Below, in pieces: positions 55,816 through 64,000 of a DNA stretch of 64,000 bases; position 1 is the stretch's first letter; each line of letters starts with the position of its first letter. Below the pieces are notes generated by a model, which saw only the letters and a list, made by a program, of their open reading frames with translations, ran no database searches and was not told the origin of the DNA. The stretch is taken from assembly GCA_963798985.1 (NCBI GenBank), contig CAWCVL010000007.1, positions 868,001 through 932,000 of the forward strand, given 5' to 3'. The DNA is from JACCTU01 sp963798985 (GTDB taxonomy: Bacteria; Actinomycetota; Thermoleophilia; Gaiellales; Gaiellaceae). Position numbers and translations under genes: made by a program.

Positions 55816-55844
55816 GGGGGCGGGCGCCGAGCGCGCCCGCCCCC
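55816..55844. terminator. GC-rich bidirectional terminator
   Basis: Perfect 12-bp inverted repeat GGGGGCGGGCGC / GCGCCCGCCCCC with a 5-base loop between the convergent cyclase and propeller genes. Confidence 0.75.
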
Positions 55845-55850
55845 TCGTGC

Positions 55851-56747
55851 TCAGGGCTTGCGAACCTGGATGACCTGGTAGTCGGTCGTCGCGGGTGGCG
55901 AGCCGAAGCGCGCATTGACGGCATAGAGCCGGCGGCCGAGGTCGTCGATCGTCGTCGGCACGACGAAGCGGCCGTCGGTGATGCGCGTGACGACTCGACC
56001 CGACGTGAGCGACGCGTTGACGGTGATCACCGCGATCTGGTTCAGCGTGTTCTGCACGACGTACAGCGTTCTCCCGTCGAGCAGGATGCCGTCGCCTCTC
56101 AGCACGTTCTCGCCGCCGAGCGCGATCTCGGTCGTCGCGCCGGTCGACCGGTCGACGCGGAACAGCTTCCCGGTGTTGCTCTGGACGATCACGAGCCAGC
56201 GCCCGTTCGCCGTGGCGTCGATCCCGTTCACGTTGAACCCCGCGCCCTGCTCGTAGGGAGGCTTCAACGCGATCTTCTGCACGGTCGAGCCCAACCGGCC
56301 CCCGTTCCCGATCGGGATCCGGTAGAGCTCGGCAAGATTCGAGTTCGTGAAGTACGCGCCCGTGCGCGTCACCACGACGTCGTTGATGAACCCCGGCGCG
56401 AGCTCGTACGTGGCGATGTCCGCACCGGTGCGGGCGTTGTACACGAACGCCTTTCCGGTCGGCCCGCCTGCGACGAACAGCCGGTTGCGGTTGTCGATCT
56501 CGACACCGATCGCCGCCCGTCCGGTGCGCTGGATGAACACCGACCCCGTGCCGGTACGCAGGTTGCCGCGGTAGATCGACCCGGTCGGGATCGAGCCGAC
56601 GTAGAACGTGTTCGCGCGAATCGAGATCCCCTCGGGCTGGAACGCCCGCGGCAGCGCGATCGTCGACGGGTAGGACGGCGAGGCGGCGGCAACGCCGCTC
56701 GCCACGGTGAGCATGACCACTGCCGTGGCCGTGAGCTTCCGAATCAT
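55851..56747 (-). CDS. secreted SMP-30/strictosidine-synthase-like beta-propeller
   Basis: 298 residues from ATG 56747, preceded by AGGGGGTTGAAACA. Signal peptide RKLTATAVVMLTVASGVAAA. Six-bladed propeller text: FQPEGISIRANTFYVGSIPTG, AIGVEIDNRNRLFVAGGPTG, GFINDVVVTRTGAYFTNSN, VNGIDATANGRWLVIVQSNTG, RGDGILLDGRTLYVVQNTLN. Resembles actinobacterial superoxide-dismutase-like/SMP-30 propellers of unknown substrate; lactonase residues are not obvious. It contains VGSIPTGSI, similar to the PVGSI unit of the giant gene. Confidence 0.82.
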   Translation of the reverse strand: MIRKLTATAVVMLTVASGVAAASPSYPSTIALPRAFQPEGISIRANTFYVGSIPTGSIYRGNLRTGTGSVFIQRTGRAAIGVEIDNRNRLFVAGGPTGKAFVYNARTGADIATYELAPGFINDVVVTRTGAYFTNSNLAELYRIPIGNGGRLGSTVQKIALKPPYEQGAGFNVNGIDATANGRWLVIVQSNTGKLFRVDRSTGATTEIALGGENVLRGDGILLDGRTLYVVQNTLNQIAVITVNASLTSGRVVTRITDGRFVVPTTIDDLGRRLYAVNARFGSPPATTDYQVIQVRKP

Positions 56748-56853
56748 TGTTTCAACCCCCTCTTGACGGCTTCGTTCGCTCGGTACCCGAGCCTACGGGC
56801 GGGCTAACCCAGCGGATTCCGAGGTCAGGATGAAGGTTTCGTAAGGGCCGCGA

Positions 56854-57216
56854 CTAGCGGCTGATGTCCACGACGCAGAAGCGGTTGCCCTCGGGGTCCG
56901 CGAGGATGACGTAGTCGGCGTCTGGCGGTCGCTTGTCCCAGTGCACCTCCGTCGCGCCGAGCGCCTTCAGACGCTCCACCTCGCCGGCCTGGTCCTCCGT
57001 GAACAGATCGAGGTGGATACGCGGCGGGACTTGCACGGTCGAGGGAACCCGGTCGAGCGACAGGCTCGGCCCGACACCATCCTTGGGTCGGAGCAGGATG
57101 AAGTCGTGGTCCAGGTCGCGCCGGACATAGTCGAGAGCCGCCTCCCAGAACTCGGCCTGGAGCTGGAGATCGTCGACGCGCAGAACGATCGAGCCGATGC
57201 GGAGCGTCGAGGCCAC
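56854..57216 (-). CDS. VOC/glyoxalase-bleomycin-resistance-like protein
   Basis: 120 residues from GTG 57216. Single VOC module: IGSIVLRVDDLQLQAEFWEAALDYVRRD, VPPRIHLDLFTEDQAGEVERLKALGA, and ending VILADPEGNRFCVVDIS. Metal ligands typical of lyases (H and E) are partly present (IHLDLF His; the terminal E of EGNRFCVV). Stops 2 bp after... before smpB gene end; co-directional with smpB (2-bp gap). Confidence 0.85.
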   Translation of the reverse strand: MASTLRIGSIVLRVDDLQLQAEFWEAALDYVRRDLDHDFILLRPKDGVGPSLSLDRVPSTVQVPPRIHLDLFTEDQAGEVERLKALGATEVHWDKRPPDADYVILADPEGNRFCVVDISR

Positions 57217-57218
57217 GC

Positions 57219-57671
57219 TCAGCGTCGCGCTTTCACCGCGCGTTCCATCTCCCGCTCGGCGTCGCGCTTCGCGATGTCGCGGCGCTTGTCCTGCGCTTGC
57301 TTGCCCTTGCCGACGGCGAGCTCCACCTTCACCTTGCCGTTCTTGAAGTAGAGCTTGGTCGGCACGAGCGTGAGGCCACGCTCGCGCACCTTGCCGTCGA
57401 GCGAGTCGATCTCGCGGCGCTTGAGCAGGAGCTTGCGGTCGCGGTCCGGGTCGTGGTTCGCGACGTTGCCCTGGGTGTACTCCGCGATGTGCGCGCCTAC
57501 GAGCCACGCTTCGCCGTCTCGGATCTCGCCGTAGGCCCGCTGGAGGTTCGCCTGCCCTGCGCGCAGCGACTTGACCTCCGTCCCGACGAGCGCGACGCCC
57601 GCCTCGACCCGGTCGGTGAGGTGGTAGTCGTGCCGCGCGCGGCGGTTGTCGACGATCAGCTTGTCGGCCAC
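57219..57671 (-). CDS. smpB: SsrA-binding protein SmpB
   Basis: Binds tmRNA and guides it into stalled ribosomes. 150 residues from GTG 57671. Family signatures NRRARHDYHLTDRVEAGVALVGTEVKSLRAGQANLQRAYGEI and AHIAEYTQGNVANHDPDRDRKLLLKRREI are present, with the basic C-terminal helix (KRDAEREMERAVKARR) that mimics mRNA. Its tmRNA lies 17 kb away in this window. Confidence 0.97.
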   Translation of the reverse strand: MADKLIVDNRRARHDYHLTDRVEAGVALVGTEVKSLRAGQANLQRAYGEIRDGEAWLVGAHIAEYTQGNVANHDPDRDRKLLLKRREIDSLDGKVRERGLTLVPTKLYFKNGKVKVELAVGKGKQAQDKRRDIAKRDAEREMERAVKARR

Positions 57672-57672
57672 G

Positions 57673-58309
57673 TCAGACCGCCGAGCCGACGCGCTCGGTG
57701 AGCCAGTCGCGCACCTGGAGCAGGAAGCCTGGGTGGATCGTGTGCGGGAGCGGGTACTCGGCGTAGCGCACCTCCGCCCCCGCCTCCTCGAGCAGGGTTC
57801 GCGCGCGGCGGCCGAACTCGACGCGGATCACCGGGTCGAGCGTGCCGTGACCGATCGCGTACCGCGGCAACGGGAGCTCCAGGTCGAGCTCGAAGCCCTC
57901 GACGGTCGGGACGAAGCCGCTGAGCGCGAGCACGGACGCCGGGCGCGGCCGTCCGGCCCCAAGCGACAGTCGCGTAGCTCATCACCGCGCCCTGGGAGAA
58001 GCCGCCGAGGATCATTCGCTCGGGCGGAAAGCCGAGCCCGTCGAGCCACTCGCCGACGAGCTCGTACGTGGGCAGGAACGTCGAAGGGTCCGGGTAGCCG
58101 ATCTCCCGCACCGCGTACCAGTGCGCGCCGCCGGGCGGCAGGCTGAGCGGCCCGCGCGGCGTGAAGCCGACGAAGCGCCGCTCGGGGTCGAGCACGTCGA
58201 AGAGCGGCACGAGATCGTGCTCGTCCGCACCGCGTCCGTGAAAGAGGACGAGCGCGCCCTCCGGCTCGCCCGCCGCCTCGCGGACCCGGACCGTCAGGTC
58301 TTCTGCCAC
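57673..58309 (-). CDS. carboxylesterase/phospholipase-type alpha/beta hydrolase (YpfH-like; one frame break)
   Basis: About 211 residues from GTG 58309. GALVLFHGRGADEHDLVPL (oxyanion HGRG), FVGFTPRGPLSLPPGGAHWYAV, catalytic Ser in ILGGFSQGAVMSYA, LALSGFVPTVEGFE, and Asp/His in GHGTLDPVI and LPHTIHPGF. One extra base at 57967 breaks the frame; removal gives YATSLGAGRPRPASVLALSGF. Overlaps the VOC gene by 16 bp and ends one base from the smpB start. Confidence 0.88.
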
Positions 58310-59194
58310 GCCTCGCGCGGGTTGCGGATCGGGGTCAGCTTCGGCTCGATCTGCTCGCGAAGCGACTCGAAGGCCGGTGGCAGCGAAAGGCGTTCGCCGA
58401 GCGACTCGAGCGGCTCGTCCGCCGTGAACCCCGGGCCGAGCGTGGCGATCTCGAACAGCACGCCGCTCGGCTCGCGGAAGTAGATCGACTTGAAGTAGAA
58501 GCGCTCGATCACCGGCGTCGGACGTCCGCCCGTCTCCTGGACAAGGTCGCGCCACGCCTCATGCTCCTCCGGCTTCGATCCCCACGCGACGTGGTGCACC
58601 GTCCCGGCGCCGGGCACTCCCGCGCCCTCCGGAGGAGGGCCGTCGTACTCGTACGTGCCGCTCCGGTTGTCGCCGCGCGCGACCCAGCCCGGCTCGAAGG
58701 CGAGCGCGCTCGAGGAACTCGTCGCTCCGCGCCGGATCGGTCGTATATGCGCGCACGCCGGCGAACCCGCGGAGGCGATGCTCGGCGGGGATCTCCGGGT
58801 GCTCCGCCGTCAGCGGCTCCTCCCCGCTCGTGTCGACGACGAGCTCGTGCTCGAGCCCCTCGGGGTCGGCGAAGCGCAGCGTGTCGCCGGTGCGCTCGAC
58901 GCCGAGCCGATCCGCCCAGAAGTCGAGCGAGTCCTCCGAGCCGACGCGCCACAGCACGCGGTGCACCATCCCGGCGCCTGCGCGCCCGCGCGCGGCGCCC
59001 GGGTACTCGAAGAAGGTGATGTCGCTGCCCGAGCTGCCCTTCTCGTCGGCGTAGAAGAGGTGGTAGACGGTCGGGTCGTCCTGGTTGACGGTCTTCTTCA
59101 CCAGCCGGAGGCCGAGCGTGTCCGCGTAGAAGTCGACGTTCGCCGGGGCGTCGCCGGTGATCGCCGTCACGTGGTGGATGCCTTCGAGTCTCAT
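58294..59194 (-). CDS. double-VOC ring-cleaving-dioxygenase-like protein (MhqO/LinE type; one frame break)
   Basis: 299 residues after removing one base between 58704 and 58709. First VOC module LEGIHHVTAITGDAPANVDFYADTLGLRLVKKTVNQDD, YHLFYADEKGSSGSDITFFEYP; second module TVHHVAWGSKPEEHEAWRDLVQETGG, IYFREPSGVLFEIATLGPGF. This is the pattern of the hydroquinone-type extradiol dioxygenase family (MhqA/MhqO, YkcA). His/His/Glu metal ligands appear in HHV..., HHVAW and LFEIA. Forms a pair with the adjacent hydrolase, reminiscent of mhqD-mhqO (hydrolase plus dioxygenase) quinone-detoxification operons. Confidence 0.85.
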
Positions 59195-59228
59195 GTCCCT
59201 CCTAACGATGCGCAGTTGCAGCGTATTC

Positions 59229-60922
59229 CTACCCTGCCAGCGAGAGCTCGACCTTGCCCTCGTTCTTGCGGATCTCCTGGACGCGGACGTCGATCGGGTC
59301 GCCGAGCCGGAAGATCCGACCGCCGCGCCGCCCGACGAGCCGCGTCTCGAGCGCGTCGATCTCGTAGTAGTCGCCGGGGAGACGCCGCGCGGGCAGGTAG
59401 CCCTCGAAGACGTCGCCGAAGCGGATGAAGAGCCCGGAGCCGATCATCCCCGTGATCTCGCCGGCGAACGGCTCCTCCCAGCCGCGCTCGAAGAGCACGT
59501 CCTCGAGCAGCCACGCGGGCAGATGTCGTCCGCGCGGTACTCGACCTCGCCCGCCTCGCGCTCCTTCACCGAGCAGTGCTCGGCCGCGGCTCGTCGAGTC
59601 CTCGGGCAGGGGCTCGTCGGTCGCGCCGATCTCGCGGAGCAGCGCGCGGTGCACGACGAGGTCCGGGTAGCGGCGGATCGGCGACGTGAAGTGGCAGTAC
59701 GCAGTGCTCGCGAGCCCCGAGTGGCCGAGGTTCTGCGGGTGGTAGCGCGCCTGCTTGAGCGCGCGCAGGACGAGCGAGGGAAACGCCTCCCGCCCGCGTT
59801 TCGCGCTGCGCGACGTACTCGCTCACCCGCTCGCTCGCCTCGGCGGCGATCCTCGCCGCCTGCTGCGGCGTCATGTGGTCCGCGTCGGGCGCCGGCGGGG
59901 TCGGGACCTCGACCGACGTCAGCTTCGCGAGCAGCCGCGTGACCGACAGCGGGTCCGGGCGCTCGTGCACGCGGAAGAGCGCCTCGCGCCGCCGGCCGGC
60001 CAGCAGACCGCGCGACGGCTTCGTTCGCGAGGATCATCAGCTCCTCGATCAGCGCGTGCGCGTGCGGCTCCGACTCGAGCCAGCGCCTGCTCGACGCCGC
60101 CCTCGCCCGTCGAACGCGAACGCGATCTCCGCGCTTGCGATGCGCAGCGCGCCGCGCGCGAACCGGCGGCGCCGCAGCTCGAGCGCGATCGTCTCGGCGA
60201 GCCGAGCCCCTCGGTGACGTCGTCGGCCGCGCGCTCGCGGCCCGGCGAGGATCGACTCGGCCTGCCCGTACGTCAGCCGCTCGTTCGAGCGGATCACCGA
60301 GCGGTAGAAGGTCGGCTCGCCGGCTTCGAGCGAGCCGTCGAACAGCACCTCGACCGTGACGCAGAGCCGGTCGACGTTCGGTCGGAGCGAGCAGGCGTCG
60401 TCCGCGAGCTCGTGCGGGAGCATCGGAGCGACGAAGCCGGGGACGTAGACGGAGAGCGCGCGCTCGGCGGCGCCGCGGTCGAGCGGCGAGCCGCGCGGGA
60501 CGAACCACGAGACGTCGGCGATGTGGACCCACGACGCGGATCGCCGTCGCCCTCGCGCCGCGTGGAGATCGCGTCGTCGAAGTCCTTCGCGGTCTCGGGG
60601 TCGATCGTGAACGTCAGCAGCTCGCGCAGGTCGACCCGCCCCTCGAGGCTCGGCTGCGGCAGGTCGAACGGCTCGAACTCCGCGCGAAGCCCCTCGTGCT
60701 CGAGCAGCCCCTCGAGGACGTTCTCGATCCGGTCGGCCGGCCCGAGCGCCCGTTCGAGCCGGGCGCGCCCCCGCTGCTTCCTGACTACCGCCAGGTCGCC
60801 CGGCCCGAGGTCGCCGAGCCCGTGCTTGTCCAGCGGGATCGGCACCCCGGGCGTGAAGATCGGCTCCCCGACGACGCATCTTGCCGCGCTCGCCCGAGCT
60901 CGACGACGACTCGCTCGGTCAC
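59229..60922 (-). CDS. rnr: RNase R/RNase II-family exoribonuclease (RNB domain; multiple frame breaks)
   Basis: 3'-5' exoribonuclease. The pieces lie in order on the minus strand in shifting frames: an OB-type start (TERVVVELG at 60922, then VVGEPIFTPGVPIPLDKHGLGDLGPGDLAVV), RIENVLEGLLEHEG, RNB catalytic DPETAKDFDDAIST (about 60590-60550), WVHIADVSWFVPRGSPLDRGA, MLPHELADDACSLRPNVDRLC, YGQAESILAG, HALIEELMILANEAVA, and a C-terminal S1 domain GLFIRFGDVFEGYLPARRLPGDYYEID...VELSLAG. At least eight frame changes, near 60887, 60540, 60180-60240, 60085, 59990, 59795, 59595 and 59520. Repaired length ~560 residues, shorter than E. coli RNase R. Confidence 0.8.
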
Positions 60923-61123
60923 TGTTGCGGCGGGGGCCGGTTGCGCGATTGCGTTCCTGCGGCCTGGCGTCCACGGCGCACGCGTGCTGGCACTCGGAGC
61001 CGTGGGCGCGCTCTGGCCTTCCAGGACGCGTGTCGGGCAGCTCGGATCCGCTGTTGAGCTGCTGACGCCGCCGCTCGCGACGCCGGCTGGCTCGCCGGGA
61101 CGCTGTCGCGGCCGGTCGAGTAC
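60923..61123. other. non-coding gap between RNase R-like and ftsX genes
   Basis: 200 bp with no convincing gene on either strand. The minus-strand text is proline/alanine/serine-rich and does not match a known N-terminus. The ftsX gene upstream ends here; a M23 peptidase or S41 protease gene is often found after ftsX but is absent. Confidence 0.5.
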
Positions 61124-62018
61124 CTAGACGCGCAGGAAGCGGCGTAGCGTCAGGCCGGAGCCGGCGGCTCCGAGCAGCAGCCCGAGCCCGAGCAGGATCA
61201 GCGCCGTCCAGGCGAACGCGAGCGCCTGCACGTCGGAGTCGGCGTCGACCCGGCCGAGATCGCGGGCAGCGCGATCTCTTTCCCGAGCAGGAGCAGGATG
61301 ACCGCGAGCAGCGCGCCCGCGAAGCCCGTGAAGAGCCCCTCGAGCATGAACGGGCCGCGCACGAACCAGTTCGACGCTCCGACGAGCTTCATCACCTCGA
61401 TCTCCCGGCGACGGGCGTAGATCGAGAGCCGGATCGTGTTCGCGATCAGCAGCCGACGACGCGACCAGGAGCAGGATCACGACGCCGAAGAAGATGATCG
61501 AGATCACCTGCCCGACGCGGATGATCCGCCGGGCGGTCGCTCGCCGTAGTCGACCTTCTCGACGCCGGCGAACTTCTGCGCGCGGAGGTCGGCCGCGATC
61601 GCCTCCACGTCTTCGGCACGGTTCGGCTGGACCTCGAACGCGTCCGGCAGCGGGTTGTAGGTCAGGTCCTTGACCAGCTCCGGGGAGCGCTCGCTGCATG
61701 ATCTCGAGCGCCTCCGCCTTGGAGACGAACGTCGTCGTCCTTGATCCTCGGGTCGGATTCGAGCGAACGCTGCACGGCGCTCGACCTGCTGGTCGGTCAC
61801 GTCCGTCGCGCACGTGTGCTCCGTGCAGAAGAACGCCTTCACCTGCACGTCCTTCTTCACGTTGTTCGACCACGAGCACGACCCACGAGCCGAGCGCGAT
61901 CGACACGCCGAGCAGGAACATCGCGATCAGCACGGTCATCGTCGCGGCGAACGTCGTGGAGAGCGAGGCGCGCGAGCGAGCGCACCGACTCGGCGAGGAG
62001 AAGCTGGAGCTGCGTCAT
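61124..62018 (-). CDS. ftsX: cell-division protein FtsX (multiple frame breaks)
   Basis: Membrane partner of FtsE that activates cell-wall hydrolases. ATG 62018 overlaps the ftsE stop (ATGA). Pieces in order: TQLQLLLAESVRSLAR, helix MTVLIAMFLLGVSIALGSWVVLVVE, extracytoplasmic VKKDVQVKAFFCTEHTCATDVTD, DLTYNPLPDAFEVQPNRAEDVEAIAADL, second helix near 61470-61520, KLVGASNWFVRGPFMLEGLFTGFAGALLAVILLLLGKEI, and final helix ALAFAWTALILLGLGLLLGAAGS ending RRFLRV. At least five frame changes; repaired length ~295 residues. Actinobacterial four-helix FtsX layout. Confidence 0.85.
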
Positions 62019-62788
62019 TCGCCGACGTACCCGCCGCGCCGCTCGTCGCGCTCGAGCTTGCCCTCCGAGAGCGCGAGCACGCGCCGGCGCATCTTGTCGA
62101 CCATCTCGCGGTCGTGCGTGACCATCAGGATCGTCGTGCCGGACCGGTTGATGCGGTAGAGCAGCTGCATGATCCCGACGCTCGTGTCGGGGTCGAGGTT
62201 GCCCGTCGGCTCGTCGCAGATCAGGAGCGGCGGATGGTTGACGAACGCGCGCGCGATCGAGACGCGCTGCTGCTCGCCGCCGGAGAGCTCGTCGGGGAGC
62301 GAGTTCATCTTGTGCGAGAGCCCGACGAGGCTCAGCACCTCCGGCACCTTGCGCCGGATCGAGCCCTGGCTCTCGCCCTGCACTTTGAGGGCGTACGCGA
62401 CGTTCTCGGCCGCCGTGCGGTTCGGCAGGAGCTTGAAGTCCTGGAAGACGCAGCCGACGTTCCGCCGGAGCTGCGGGATCTTGCTGCGGCGCAGGCGCGA
62501 GAGGTCGCGGCCCCCGACGATGATCCGCCCGGAGGTCGGGTCGAGCTCCTTCAGGATCAGCCGGATCATCGTCGACTTGCCCGAGCCCGAGGCGCCGACG
62601 ACGAAGACGAACTCGCCCTTCTCGATCACGAAGGAGACGTCGGAGAGCGCCGTCACGCCGGGCTCGTAGACCTTCGTGACCGAGTCGAACATGACCGCGG
62701 CGCCCGCGACCGGGACGCGGCCGTTCTCGCTCTCGGGTGCCTCGCTGAGCGGGGGGGTCGCAGTGTCTGTGATCTCTGGCTCCGTCAC
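62015..62788 (-). CDS. ftsE: cell-division ATP-binding protein FtsE
   Basis: ABC ATPase of the FtsEX complex. Walker A VVGASGSGKST, FQDFKLLPNRTAAENVAYAL (Q-loop), signature DELSGGEQQRVSIARAFV, Walker B LLICDEPTGNLDP, H-loop MVTHDREMVDKM. From GTG 62788 the protein has 257 residues with an acidic, proline-rich N-terminal extension (TEPEITDTATPPLSEAPESE). ATG 62692 would give the classical 225-residue form starting FDSVTKVYEPG; neither start has a strong ribosome site. Confidence 0.92.
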   Translation of the reverse strand: MTEPEITDTATPPLSEAPESENGRVPVAGAAVMFDSVTKVYEPGVTALSDVSFVIEKGEFVFVVGASGSGKSTMIRLILKELDPTSGRIIVGGRDLSRLRRSKIPQLRRNVGCVFQDFKLLPNRTAAENVAYALKVQGESQGSIRRKVPEVLSLVGLSHKMNSLPDELSGGEQQRVSIARAFVNHPPLLICDEPTGNLDPDTSVGIMQLLYRINRSGTTILMVTHDREMVDKMRRRVLALSEGKLERDERRGGYVGE

Positions 62789-62859
62789 CGGTGAAGGGAA
62801 GGGCAGGCATGCCTGCTCCGGTACGTGAGAGGCGCTGCCAGGCAGTCTAGCTGACCCTG

Positions 62860-63970
62860 CTAGACGACCTCTCCCGAGGCCTGGGCGAGCAGATAGGCGT
62901 GGATGAAGCCGTCGATGTCGCCGTCCAGGACGCCCTGGGCGTTCCCGACCTCGTGGCCCGTGCGGTGGTCCTTGACCTGCTGGTAGGGCTGGAGGACGTA
63001 GCTGCGGATGTTCGTGCCCCCGAAGCCGGTGTCCGCGGCCACCCCGCGCTCGCGGGCGATCTCGGCCTCGCGCTCCTCGAGCTGGAGCTCGGCGAGCCGG
63101 GAGCGGAGCATGCGCATCGCGGTCTGCTTGTTCGCCGTCTGCGAGCGCTCGTTCTGGCACTGGACGACGATCCCGGTCGGCAGGTGCGTGATCCGGACCG
63201 CGGAGTCGGTCTTGTTCACGTGCTGGCCGCCGGCGCCGCTCGCGCGGTACGTGTCGATCCGCAGGTCGCCTTCGTCGAGCTCGAGCTCGGCGTCGTCGGG
63301 GAGGAGCGGGGCGACGACGACCTGCGAGAACGAGGTGTGCCGACGGTGCGCCTGATCGAACGGCGAGAGGCGGACGAGCCGGTGCTTGCCGCGCTCGGCC
63401 TTCAGGATCCCGTACGCGTTCTCGCCGGCGACGCTGACGGTCGCGGACTTGAGCCCCGCTTCCTCCCCCGGCGTCGCCTCGAGCACGTCCGTCTGGAACC
63501 CACGGTCTGCCGCCCAGCGCAGGTACATGCGCAGCAACATCTCGGTGAAGTCCTGCGCGTCGATCCCGCCGGTCGCCGCGTGCAGCAAGATCAGCGCGTC
63601 GCCGGTGTCGTACTCGCCGGTGAACAGCGCGTCCTCCTGCAGGCGGTCGAGCTCGGCGCGCAGCGGCCTGAGCATGGTCGACGATGTCGTCCGCCATGTC
63701 GCCGTCCAGCGAGAGCAGCTCGCGCGCGTCGTCGTACTCGCGCACAGCCGGTCGTAGCGCTCGAGACGGCGCGTCAGCCGCGAGTGCTCGGACGAGACCT
63801 GCGCGGCCTCTGCCTGGTCGTCCCAGAACCCGGGCTCGCCCATGCGAGCCTCGAGGTCGGCGACGCGGACCCTCAGCGAGTCGGGGTCAAAGGTAATCAC
63901 GGACCCAGGCGAGCTGGGTCCCGATCTCCTCGAGCTGTTGCTCCAGTGGTGCGTCGGTGGTCTCGGCCAT
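62860..63970 (-). CDS. prfB: peptide chain release factor 2 with programmed +1 frameshift
   Basis: Terminates at UGA/UAA. ATG 63970 opens AETTDAPLEQQLEEIGTQLAWVRDYL and then meets TGA at 63889-63887 inside CTT-TGA-C. Reading +1 there continues DPDSLRVRVADLEARMGEPGFWDD and the body: SGAGGQHVNKTDSAVRITHLPTG (catalytic GGQ), QNERSQTANKQTAMRML, QPYQQVKDHRTGHEVGNAQGVLDGDIDGFI. Total about 368 residues, like E. coli RF2 (365). Two further frame disturbances near 63743 and 63675 (between RLERYDRL and MLRPLRAELD) look like sequencing errors; REYDDARELLSLDGDMADDIVD is readable in the second frame. Confidence 0.95.
63886..63892 (-). promoter_or_regulatory. prfB programmed frameshift site CTTTGAC
   Basis: The RF2 autoregulation slip site: P-site CTT, slow in-frame TGA, following C. 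When RF2 is scarce the ribosome slips +1 onto GAC and completes RF2. The E. coli AGGGGG ribosome-binding stimulator 3 nt upstream is not present here; the preceding bases are GTCCGTGATTAC. Confidence 0.92.
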
Positions 63971-64000
63971 CTGCTCGATGGTAGCCTCGCGGCCGCGATG

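Noticed and set aside
62860..63900. prfB starting at GTG 63900
   Set aside because: That start lies after the programmed frameshift site; the upstream frame from ATG 63970 with CTTTGAC explains the full-length RF2.
1..64000. Insertion sequences, integrases, rRNA
   Set aside because: No transposase or integrase motifs, no long terminal inverted repeats, and no rRNA-like stretches were seen.

Overview
The window is a high-GC chromosomal stretch with very dense gene packing, many GTG starts and the four-base start/stop overlaps GTGA or ATGA between successive genes. RuvCAB next to a YebC homologue and PdxST, a PxKF domain, CHRD domains, actinobacterial ABC-2 exporters and paired PspC envelope-stress genes suggest a deep-branching actinobacterium, probably of the Thermoleophilia (Gaiella/Solirubrobacter-like). 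That placement is inference from gene content; no marker was compared. There is no rRNA, no insertion sequence and no CRISPR array.

Layout. 1-4.1 kb: a GNAT acetyltransferase (cut by the window edge) and recJ on the minus strand, an FMN-dependent alpha-hydroxy-acid oxidase and small unknowns. 4.2-6.3 kb: two secreted proteins (double CHRD domain; TolB-like propeller). 6.3-11.1 kb: a minus-strand run marR-pdxS-pdxT-yebC-ruvC-ruvA-ruvB, with a drug-exporter ABC operon diverging from marR (11.1-13.6 kb). 13.7-15.7 kb: small genes and a CAU tRNA. 15.7-25.6 kb: a catabolic island built around a PuuA-like glutamine-synthetase relative, a PuuD-like amidotransferase, an aldehyde dehydrogenase, an SDR, a HAD phosphatase, a LicA-like kinase, a dimethylglycine/sarcosine-type FAD-GcvT dehydrogenase and an APC permease, which together look like amine import and oxidation. 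25.7-30.5 kb: RDD protein, S9 peptidase, nucleotidyltransferase and membrane proteins. 30.5-33.5 kb: aceK diverging from icd, an enzyme next to its own kinase/phosphatase. 33.5-36 kb: TOPRIM protein, ZIP-like and PerM-like membrane proteins. 36-40 kb: gene remnants (nuclease, LtrA) around a large secreted N,N-dimethylformamidase-like/TolB fusion. 40.2-40.5 kb: tmRNA, with smpB at 57.2 kb. 40.7-43.4 kb: a LiaFSR-like PspC / PspC-kinase / LuxR regulator operon.

The most striking item is a minus-strand gene of about 8.5 kb (43.4-51.9 kb) for a giant secreted protein of roughly 2,800 residues: carbohydrate-binding N-terminus, parallel beta-helix repeats, arrays of a perfect PVGSI pentapeptide (about 22 copies, ten in one uninterrupted block), a gingipain-like (C25) caspase-fold domain and a terminal PxKF domain. 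A tandem-cyclase/AAA/TPR signalling protein diverges from its promoter. The right end carries smpB, an esterase, a VOC dioxygenase-like protein, an RNase R-type exonuclease, ftsX, ftsE and prfB, whose start region contains the classical CTT-TGA-C programmed frameshift.

Quality warning. Many clearly conserved genes (ruvA, yebC, the GS-like gene, the aldehyde dehydrogenase, ftsX, the RNase R gene, the giant gene, others) are interrupted by single-base frame changes. Almost all that I resolved by hand are repaired by removing one base, on both strands, which looks like insertion-type sequencing error rather than gene decay. I annotate these as one CDS over the full span and give repaired lengths.
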